A program made the position numbers and the translations under genes. Positions 50,291 to 60,800 of a stretch of 64,000 nt of DNA are shown here, piece after piece (within the stretch, counting starts at the first letter, position 1; every line of letters begins with the position of its first letter). The notes below the pieces were generated by a model, which had not been told where the DNA came from, ran no database searches, and saw only the letters and a program-made list of their open reading frames with translations. Source of the DNA: Vespula vulgaris (taxonomy: Eukaryota > Arthropoda > Insecta > Hymenoptera > Vespidae); NCBI RefSeq assembly GCF_905475345.1, contig NC_066591.1, forward strand, positions 2,402,501-2,466,500, in the 5' to 3' direction.

Positions 50291-52551
50291 CATAATAGTA
50301 CCTTGCAATATTTTTGGGAACATTTGTTCGTAACTGGTTTCTATGTATCATAAGATCGTATTAATAATCCCGTTTTCAATCGTCGGATTTCTTGATCTAT
50401 TTCGAACTAAGCAGCGAAGAAATAGACACCGTCGATCGACGATCCAAACCGACGTAGTGATTCAGTTAGCTGCTACTCAAATGATTTTACCATTTAACAG
50501 AGAATAGTTAGGCTGGCGGACGTTAAGTAGTACAGCGAAGGGGATGTCTGAGACACGATCAGCTTATTCCAGTCCGTTGGACAACTAAATAACAACGATG
50601 TGATTAAACCCTTAGGCAAATTATGCCATTACGCGTTAGGCAAATGTCTGTTTGGTTCTCGTTCAGAGAGAACGACCTAAGAGAGATGCTTCGCTTAATG
50701 TTACGCAAAGCTGATGTTAATCTTAGCAAATTGTCACTCGCTGTATGTTAACGCTTCGTTTCATTAATTAGGAGTATGTATGGAAATTCTCAAATAATCG
50801 ATATAACTTGGTAATAAATTTTTTTCTTCTTATTTTATTTTCTTCTTTCATAAAGAAGTAAAAACGAAGTAAGGATATTTCGAATTAATATCATTTAAAT
50901 ACTCGATTAAATACTTGGTAATTATATTTCGGAGACAAATTTGTCGATTTAACGATCGATTGAGATTTTTGTCAATGATACGAAAAAAACAAAGAAAACT
51001 TTCATCGATGATTATTAGTCAAAATATTACGCGAGCGATCCATTGAAAGCTCTTGAAAGCTTTCTGCTCCTTGATTGCGTCGTACACAACTCTGAACTTC
51101 GAACATAAAGATCTTTGGATCCATTAGAGTGATATATATTTTCTTTCTTCCCCTTGATTTCTTTTACTCGACGAAAATTATTAGCGCCACCCTTCGAAAT
51201 CAACGTCGTCTTTGGCTTAATCAAAGTCGAATCGTTCGATCATCCGTCGTCGTTCCGATTACGTACGCGTACGTTCGAACATTCGTTCGTCACGGGATAC
51301 AATTAATATCTTCGAGAGAGCTGCTGCGCTTATTATATCGATGCTCTCGTATTTTTTTTCTTCTTCTTCTTTTTTCTTTCTTTCTTTCTTTCTTTTTTTT
51401 CAATAACGAGAAAACGATTTCCACCGAAGGACGCGCGAAAATTCGACATCACGTCCCAACATCAAAAGCTAGCATGACGATGGACATTTCCATCGTGTTA
51501 TATTGCTATCCTCGAAAAAAGATTTAGGATCATCTCATAACGATGGTAACACGAATATTTCTTGAAAATAAGAGATAGAAACTTTTTCATGAATTTTCTT
51601 TTCTTTTTTTTTCTTTTTTTTTTTTTCTTTAGGATCAATTATTATGGTTATTCGATAAGAATTTCCTCGAGAACGTCAATTTTATAGATCTAATTGGACA
51701 ATTATTTGTCAATTCTCACAAGGGTTAAATTGATACGTTATTTAGACGGAATCCTGATGCAACGACGAGGACAAAAGAGCAAAGAAAAATAAAGAAGCGA
51801 GAAGGGAGGGGATCAATTTAGATGGGGGAAAGGAAAGGAAGATTACGCATTTCCTACGGGGATCATAGACACGTTAAGACCAAATTGCAGGAACGTGCCA
51901 CCGAGACGGCTAAGACGATGATACTCGAAATAGGCAATTTACTCTTTTGCATTCGCCGCCATTTGCGTGCGAGCCATTCGATTATCGATGCAAAGATACT
52001 GGCACTGGTAATTTTCATTTGTATAAGAACGACGCGCCGTGATTTGTAAAAAAAAAAGAAGCAAAACGAAAAAAGAATCAGATTTCACTAAATGTAAATT
52101 TTACTAAATGTTACTTTCAAAAAAAAAGAAAAAAACGAAAGAAAAGGAAAATATGTAATCTTCAAACGACAAAATAATTTCGGTGAAACATCAATCGGGA
52201 TAAAGATTAACGAACCGACACAAATTTGAAAGTTGCTTTTTTCTTCTTTTTTTCTTTCTTCTTTTTTCATTTCTTTCTTTCTTTCAATTTAAAATCACTC
52301 GGACATTCATCGAGGAAGGATGGAGAGAAACGAATCGTTTCATCTTCAAGTTGGAAACTCGTTTACCCGAACGTTGGGCACTCGGTCCGTTAAATCCGAT
52401 CGAATTCGTGCACTCGAAATAGATACACGAGCGCAACGCGTTTCGGTAAACCGCAGATCGACGTGTCAACGAATTCGACGATATTCCAGCTGAGGTTATA
52501 CAGCGAGGTCTGCGGTTGACGTCGATTAATCATTCGTGGCTCGCAAACACA

Positions 52552-52597
<46 letters not shown>

Positions 52598-52861
52598 TCT
52601 CTTTCTCTTTCTCTTTCTCTCCCTCTCTCTCTCTTTCTATATATATATATATATACATATCCATATGTATGTATGCGTTAAACATAGAGTACATACGTGT
52701 TTTCGTGTTTGCGTGTATGTGAGTTTCCTACGTGTGCGAACAACGACGTGGTGCTGACTTGCAACAACGACCACCGCCTATCATATTAACGGGTAATTGA
52801 AAGATATCCGGCCGGAAAGCGGCTCCGTGATTTTTTGTGATGTCACTACTACGACGACTGG

Positions 52862-52932
52862 AGGATGACAACGACGATGACGACGACGACGACGACGACG
52901 ACGACTACGACTACGACTACGACGACGAAGAG
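52862..52932. repeat. (GAC)n(TAC)n trinucleotide tract
   Basis: Pure GAC units followed by GACTAC units. An open frame on plus (52837-53067) runs through it into unique sequence, but nothing else supports a gene. Confidence 0.8.
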
Positions 52933-53860
52933 ATGGCACGTTGCGGCCAACGATCGAGGGGTGACTTGCATCGTCAGCCCCTCGATTCTCTTTCCGATGA
53001 CGGCCTTTTATTCCTTTCGAATCTCTTTCGATTCCTTTCGAAAGCTATAATCGAAATCTCGAGTTGACGAAAATCATGAAAAAATTTCGAGAATCATATT
53101 TCATCGATGATCACTCGTTTTTATTAATTATTTTGGTGATAGAGGTAAGCGTAAGTAATTCTGTCGATATTATTTTACGTGTCTTTCTTTTTCTTTTTTT
53201 TTTTTTATCGACTTAAGTTAATCGTTTTCAGAAATCTTAAAGAAATTTGAAGGACGTTTAACAAATTGAACGATGTCTGTTTCTTTTTCTTTCCTTTTTT
53301 TTTCTCTCTGATCCAATTAGAAATTAATAAACTTCGATTTGTATATTTTTGAAGAAATTTTGTTAATAATAATTTATATGAGTTTTGTTATGCCAACCGA
53401 GTATACAAGCCGAAGATTTGTTTGTACGCATTCGATGCAACGATACTTCGATTTAATTGGGACAAGTTTGATCAGAAAAGGACGTGCAATTACAGTTGCA
53501 ATAAACGCATTTGGGATTATGTTCGCCGTTTATCCTGCGTTTCTGCCGCTGCATAACGGCATTATTGGAAAATGATCTAGTTGGTATTATGTTCGTTTTA
53601 ATCCATGAGCTCCATCGTAATTGTAACAATACAATGGTAGGATAATTGACAACTCTGCTTATACCGCGTGCGTAACAGCAATGTTCGGAAAACGATATCG
53701 TGTGTCTGATGGCATGCCTGCTGAACACTCGCATTTCATCGGATATATCACGATTATCTTTCTCTCATTAAACTGGTAAGCTCTTAATAGGGACTTCCAC
53801 TCATTGTTCTTTCAAATTATTCCAACAAATTTATAAACAATGATATCATAAAACATGAAA

Positions 53861-54135
53861 AGTTGTCGATAAAAATCACTAGGTAATTTTTATAATTAAC
53901 ACGTTTTCTTATCCAATCATAACAAAAATATTCATCGTATCTGATTTAAAACGATTTCTCTTACGACGATATTATTAAAGAACGATGTTAATCGAATAAT
54001 ATAGAAATTATCGATAAAAATCGATAAGAAATTTTCATAATCAACGCGTATCTCGTATTATAAGCCAAGGAATATTCAACGTACGTGATTTTAAACGATT
54101 ATATATTAAAGATTTATATTTAAACGAATATTTAA
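53861..54135. repeat. Diverged tandem duplication, about 145-bp unit
   Basis: Two units start at 53861 and 54006. Both read gttgtcgataaaaatc or attatcgataaaaatc, then a-aattttcataat/tataattaac, a tattc-acgta/atcgtat block and gatttaaaacgatt/gattttaaacgatt, ending in atattaaag. Identity is visibly reduced, so this is an old duplication in AT-rich DNA. Confidence 0.55.
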
Positions 54136-54428
54136 ACGATTTTTCTCAATTCGATCATTTCAAACGTTTACTATTTCATTTTATATGCTTCAGCATGAAT
54201 ATTTATTAGTTGAAAAAAAAATAAACAAGTTTTAAAAAATTTGTCATACCTCTGTGAAAACGAATGAATTCGATTATTATAGAAGAAAATCGTTTGAAAA
54301 TTTTAAGCGACGTGAATAGGTTTAAGTCAAAAAGGGGTCGAAAGGAGATCGTTTCTATCGAACCCTTTAAAAGGTTACTACGTCTAAAAGGCCGCGACAT
54401 CGTAAACAAAGCTCTATTTTTCCCTTTC

Positions 54429-54429
<1 letters not shown>

Positions 54430-54483
<54 letters not shown>
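54430..54483. repeat. (TC)n microsatellite
   Basis: About 50 bp of perfect TC. Comparable TC tracts lie at 6212-6256, 9603-9636, 13181-13222, 24560-24601, 25593-25640, 25961-26003, 26203-26252, 34823-34895, 38704-38770, 47246-47316 and 52555-52635. Confidence 0.9.
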
Positions 54484-55285
54484 ACTCTTCCATGCGATAT
54501 TAATAATAACCAGGGCGATTTCGTAGCACGTACTACATAGGCCTTTCAGCGTTTAAGTTGGCTTCGTCTCGTGACGGGCCGCCGTCGTACGAAAACATTC
54601 TTCGTCGATTTACTTTCGGGAATTCACGCATAAACGTTGACGTATTTAAGGGAAGCTGTAAACCATCTATTTTGGTGTCCCGTGCCAGGAATGGTCGCCC
54701 ACCGTCTTGGATTATCGTTCGTTGTAAGAGCAACCAAAAGATTTTTGAACTACCGAAGATTAGTTTCGTTTGCCTTTACCGAACGAATCTAAAACCATGT
54801 GGGATAGCTTAGAAATGTTAAGAACTTGAATAACGCGTGTTACATAGAATCGAGTGAAGTAGTCATAAAGGACTGTTCGTCGAGAGCAATTTGTAAAGTA
54901 TTTTCCAATTGATTACGAACTTTCTACGTTCTAAGTAAATACGATCATACAGATTTGAACGAATTTAAACGAACCGGAACGATCTGAATTTCTTTTTTTT
55001 CTCTTTCCTTTTAACGAGTTTAGAAACAATCATATAATATCGGAAGATCTTTAAAGATTCTCTAAAAATCACAGTTCATCTTCGACTATCCTCGAAGCTT
55101 TGTTCGAAAAAGAAAAGAAAAAAAAAAGAAATCCAACCAAGATTCGAAGAAATCTGACGTTTGACGTTTCGAGGTAGTATTTTGAAAAAGGAAAATTTTA
55201 TCTAATCGCGATGAGCGTCTTCTCTTCTCGTTTCACGAAGAGTCGTTGTTATATCGGAATTGCTATCGCTACCAAGAGAGAAAAC

Positions 55286-55326
<41 letters not shown>

Positions 55327-55810
55327 AGGGGTAGAGGGGAAGGGGTGAGAGCTTCGTCGTCGTCTTCGGGTAGATTTGCTGCTCGAACGCCGGTACGACA
55401 AGGAGTTATGATATCGGCACCGATCGCCGCGCCAAGTGAAAACACGCTGGCGTGAGTAATATACAACCATAGGGCGATCTTTTATGGTGCAAGGGACTCC
55501 GTAGGGAATGATCCGCGGCTACGTCGAGATAGGATCGTTCTAACCCCAGTGAGAACGAGCAAGAGAGAGAAAGAGAGAATGAGAAAGAGAGGGGAAGGGT
55601 CAAGGAGGAGCGAACTCGGAGCAGTCAACGATTCTAGTCGTAAATAAAAGCATCTTTGCTACCAACGCCAATCGAGTACGAACTAACATCGAAATATCAC
55701 GTAGTTGCATATTCGTTTCGAGAAAGATAGTCTTCGAGTTTTATATCCGTCCTTTTTGTTTTTCCTTTTTTCCCACGATTAAATTAGGAAATTAAACATT
55801 GATAAATATT

Positions 55811-55853
<43 letters not shown>

Positions 55854-57648
55854 ACATGTATGCAAATTTATTTATATATTATATATATAAAAATATATAG
55901 AAAGATATTTATATTTGTGTGTATAAATGTTCGTGAATGGCAATTTTTCCTAACGATTTTAAATTTGGAAAACGATTCGTTTAATTTCCTTTTTTGTAAT
56001 CGAAAAGATTTCAAAGATATAAGAAAATCAATGTATGTTATCTCGCACTTAGACATTTATGATTCCATATTACTAATTTGTTGCTATAAAAATTGTTTAA
56101 TTCGATGACCAGCTGGAGCCAACTGCGATATCTCATCTCTCTTTACTTGTTTCTCTCTCTCTCTCTCTTTCTATTTAACGAAGACGAAGACGAAGAAGAA
56201 AAAGAAGAAGGAGAAGAAGAAGAAGAAGGAGAAGAAGAGGAAGAAGAAGAAGATAATCGGGACCACAGTGTCTGCGTCTGGCATTACTGCCAACTTTGCT
56301 TTTATTACCGTTACGAGGCCTTGGGACTGGAAAGCATAAGTAAAAGCCTCCGAAGAATCGTCGGGTGTGCTCATACGAGGGCGATTAGACTGGCAGGACG
56401 CCCGCGATTTGAATGATTAGATAGGTCTTTGAATTTGGAGATCGCGTTGCCTTTAAATAACAACTTCTACGAGTGGTTACGTTGGAGCTCTTTCGTGACC
56501 ATTAAAACGGCACAGCAACATACGCATCGAATTTATTCCGATAAAGTTCGTTCGTTCGATGATGAGAAATCCAAAAGAAGAACAAGTAGAATAGTAGTAG
56601 AGAAGAGAGGGTTTTGGTTGATAGAAGAAGAGGAAGAAGAGGAAGAAGAAAAAGAAGAAGAACCATAAGTACACGTGTCTGGCCACGGAAGAAGAGAAGA
56701 TGTAGCGAGTAAGCGTGACTCTTCTACTCGACAGGTGTGCCGGATCAGGATTAATGCGAATCTTCTTTCTTTCTCTCTCTCTTTCTTTTTCTAGAATAAG
56801 GGAGCAAAAAAGGGTTCTTAAGATGCACCCAACCACCCCACGTATACGGCAATTTGGTAGATACGAGAGATCGAACCCTTCGATCTGGTTTTAATCGTAC
56901 GTGCCAAGGCAATCGTGCCAATGAACGAGGATAATTTCACGGAGCTGTTAGATCCTTCCCTTAAAACGAACTCCCTCGATTTCTTATTTTTTTTTCCTTT
57001 TCTCTTTTTTTTTTTCTTTTGTTTTGTTTTGTTTTGTTTTCTTTTCTTTTTCAAGTATTCGATAAGTACTTACTTACCAAGGGAATGAAGCTTCTCGTGA
57101 GTCTAACCTACGCAATGAATAATCATCTGGAGGTTACTCGAGATCGGTGACGAATTGTTGTTGAGACGTTCTGTATTAACTGCTCTCGCGATGATTTTCT
57201 ATTTCTTTTTTCTTTTCTTTTGGTTCTTTCTTTCTTTCTTTCTTTTCTTCCTTTTTGTTTGACTCTCTGTCGACGATTGAAAGTCCGATTTCGATGACGT
57301 TATCCGGATTTATTTACCGATATATCGCGCAGCCAGATCGATGTCAAGCTGAAGAGGAGAACAACTACGGTTACTGTCATCGTTCAGAGACAATTGAAAG
57401 GGACGGAAACATCGAACCGACTCCTTTCGGATTTATTTCGTAACTTTTTTTTAACGATTAAAAAAAAAGGGATATAATGTGTATAGGACGTGTAAAAATA
57501 ATGTTAAGATCGATCGTTCGGTTTGTTAGGTTTTTATTGGTCATCATATTCGTAACGATACAATTAGGATGTGAGAGCAGCTGATAACGATACAATCGAT
57601 AAAAACTTGACGATTCGATTTGACTCGACTCGATTCGATTTCTTTTCA

Positions 57649-57654
57649 TTTATT
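57649..57654 (-). terminator. Poly(A) signal AATAAA, gene A distal
   Basis: A canonical AATAAA on the minus strand, about 65 nt after the exon 7 stop codon and within an A-rich run. This is the usual spacing for a compact insect 3'UTR. Confidence 0.6.
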
Positions 57655-57718
57655 TTTTTTTCTTTTTTTCTCTTTTTTTTTTCTTTATGATCGACTTCAA
57701 ATATGAAATTAATTTAAA

Positions 57719-57885
57719 TTAAGTCGCATTATTTTTATTATTATCTTCGTCTATGACGAATGTTCCAATTTTAGTAATTTTTCGAGGTTTGATTTTAATC
57801 GGTTTTGTGTCTTTGACCTCCTCGGATCTAAGGTACGAATAATTTTTCATCTCGTAAATCCTTTTAAACTCTTCTGCGTTCATAG
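57719..57885 (-). CDS. Gene A exon 7, terminal coding exon
   Basis: It follows caacttctattttag and is open in the phase that exon 5 supplies. It encodes about 55 residues: MNAEEFKRIYEMKNYSYLRS, then a Lys-rich stretch (KDTKPIKIKPRKITK), ending in an Asp/Asn-rich tail and TAA at 57721-57719. AATAAA lies about 65 nt beyond the stop, so this is probably the constitutive 3' end. The internal ATG could mark a separate small frame, but position, phase and composition favour a last exon of gene A. Confidence 0.6.
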
Positions 57886-60800
57886 CTAAAATAGAAGTTG
57901 ATATTATAAAGAACGATCTAAATTTCCATACAACGATCTTTGTTTTATCACTTTGAATATAATTTACATATGATATTCTATTCGGTAGTATTACATCGAT
58001 TAAGATATAGTCCTTAATTTACAGTTATTCAATTTGTCAAAAAATTTTTCGCAAGGAAATTAAAAAAAAAAAAGATAATGAACAATAATTTACGCGTAAA
58101 CGATAATCGAATAATCACATGAATCGTTTTCAATTCGGGTAACGGTTTTCAGCTCCTTTTCTTTCTTCACAGATGTAGCTGTCGTAAACTTATGTTCCTG
58201 TATCAATTTGTTGGGCTCTAAAAAAAGATTGATTTCTTTCGTTAGCTTGGATAAAACCAGGAACGAGTAATATATAAAATATATATATATATAAAAGGAA
58301 AAAAAAATAAAAGAAATAACCAAAAAAGAATTAAACCAATTGATTTACTATTTTTCGAAACGGCTTCCTTTTTGATTTCTGCTTTTTGGAAAACCATTTG
58401 CGATTGATCAGCATCCGGTTGAATACTTTCCTCGTGCACATGTTTGTTATTTAGCGGAGTACTGAGAACGTCCTTTACCACGACGAATTGATTACTCTTT
58501 TCATTTGAATGTGATGAATGTTGATTGTTGGTGTTTTTATTTTTGGACATATCATGCTCTTCCGTCGGCTCCTTCTGATTCTGAGGCTCTGCGAGGAAAT
58601 AAAAAAGAGAATTAAACAAATCGATTATTTTCTCTAAACTTTCATGAATTTTTTATTACGAAATGTTTATCGTATTAATTAGATATATAAATATGTGTGT
58701 ATATAAACATATATATTTCTTAATTTCGCTAGCCCGAAATAAGTTTTTTAAGGTCGAAAAATCTAAGTTCCGGCGACTATTTACTCCGGGTTCTATACAG
58801 ACAAATAACGATGATTATAGTGGACGGAAAAAACATAGAGCTAATTAACGAGCAGTAATAATAAAAGAATGAATCGTTAATTGAAAATAAAGAAAAAAAT
58901 AAAAAGAAAAGAGAAACGAAAAGAAGCAGAAGAAGAAGAAGAAGAAAGAGGTGGAGGAGGAGGAGGAAGAGGAGGAGAAGAAGAAGAAGAAGAAGAAGAT
59001 TTACGTACAAGGACCCGGGGTAAATACTCACCGGAAGCCGGAACGAATCCAACGATGATACTCTCGACGAGACACATCATCTTTCATCAATTTCTCATTT
59101 CCAGAAACTTGTTCCAACAATTTTCCTAGGTTGTATTTAGTCTTTGAATTTTCATTGTTAACGCCACGACGAAGACATTCGGGAACTATCTGTTGATCCA
59201 ACGAAGAAACGTAAAACTTCCTATCGTTACATTTTACAGTATGACGATTTTTCTTTAATTTCTTCGAACGATTTTCATTTTCAACGTTATCAGTCAACAT
59301 AGCGTGATACGATTTATCGTGAACATGGGAATCGTGGGACATCTCTCTGATCGGTTGCTTCTCCTTCTGAATAGAGGAGGTCTTAGAGTCCTCTAAATTT
59401 CCTACACCAGATGAACCAAGAATTTGCGACGAATGCGACTCAATGTTATCCGTGATCCTCTTAACATCTGATTTAGTTTGCAAAGTTTTTAAAATCGTAT
59501 CCTCGAACGTCTTCTTACGCGGTAATCGCCACTTTTTGAAGTGCTCTCGACTATACGGATAAGGATCACCCGGTATACGAATGAAATCATCGTTCGCGTC
59601 GGTTATCATTTCAATTTTTTTGCACTCCTCGTCTTCTTTCATCGAAGCTTCCGCCATTTGTTTCTCGATGGAACCGTCGTTTTTATCTAATTCGTCTTTA
59701 GAATCGATGTATTTATTTTCTTCGATATAAGATTCGTCGAAACACGTATAAGGATACTCATCGTGAGCCGCCACGTTCATACTCGAGTAAGAATAATCGC
59801 GACCGTCTTTGCTGTTTATAATATCATTCTCCAATTGATTCTCGTTCAATTCTTGTTTAGGTCGTGACGAAATCGTTACCGACGTTGGCAAACGTGCATT
59901 ACCCTGATTCGAATGATTCAAAGAAATCACCCTTTCGCCGTCGACCGCATCAAAAGTTTGAGTGAAGTTACCAGTCGTTTCCTCGTCATGTTTGCGATTT
60001 CCCGATTGAAAGTCAGTGGATAACGAGGATCGTTTGCTCTCATTCGAAGTACCTTCGTCAGTATTTTCCGACTCCCTGGCGGACGATCTGGCAAAAGCAG
60101 TCTGATCGGATTGCACTTTAGTTGAAGAAAGTTGCTGGTTTTGAGTGTTAGATCGTTGAGCACTTTCAGAATCCGTTTTAGAAGGAGAATGAGACTTGCT
60201 GAAGTTTCTGTTAATCAGAATTACTTGAAATTTATCTTTTTTCTCAAGAACTGCTTCGTCCTCGTTCGACACCGTGTGATACTTTCTGTTCTCTACCTTA
60301 TGAGTTTCCGACGTATTTCCAGACCGAGCGTTTTCCGCAGGTCGCGTTGATTTGCGATCAGAACTCACCGTTTCTATGAATTCGTCTTCGATTTTTATTT
60401 CAGGATTCATCGGTTTCACCATCTCTACGTCCAATTTAGGTATCGGTGGTTCCGGACGAATGGATACCTTGTCCAACTGTAACTCTACCAATTCTTGATC
60501 GACCTTCTTCTCGGGTGGTGGTTTCGATTTATCGACCAAAGTTTGCCACGCAGATATTTCGTTGTCGATGCTCAATTCGGAATTTTCCATTACTTCGGTC
60601 TCTTTATTTTCCTTATCACCCACTTTGCCATCGATGGTTTGATAATTCTTATCGAACGATAACATTTGATTACGAGAAAGTATCTTAGACTTCAGAAGGG
60701 ACTCTTTCGTTTTGTTTAATATGTTCGGACGTCTCGACGTTTCTTTGAACAACTTGAACGTTCCCAAGGACGCGTATCTTTTGCCGATGGACATATTCGA

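Larger units (their letters stand above)
47525..57648. other. Region between genes A and B, noncoding as seen
   Basis: T-rich and TTCT tracts (47821-47870), TC (49494-49556), AAT (50253-50290), repeat-poor islands (50400-50760, 52290-52560, 52740-53000, 54530-54760, 55330-55560, 56260-56420), the diverged 145-bp duplication and GAA tracts (56179-56255, 56625-56665). It may hide 5'UTR exons or the promoter of gene B; GTAAGT preceded by CCCTTG at 57074 (minus) is a candidate donor. Confidence 0.5.

Noticed and set aside
55380..55455. Plus-strand frame (MISAPIAAPSENTLA) ending at a GTGAGT donor
   Set aside because: No acceptor upstream (purine tract) and no downstream exon found; could be a first exon but the evidence is a single donor.
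57060..57130. Exon ending CCCTTG|GTAAGTAAG on minus
   Set aside because: The donor is near-perfect, but the possible acceptors are poor, none gives a phase matching gene B exon 1 with a convincing peptide, and GTAAGTAAG also arises from local repeats. Kept only as a possible 5'UTR donor.
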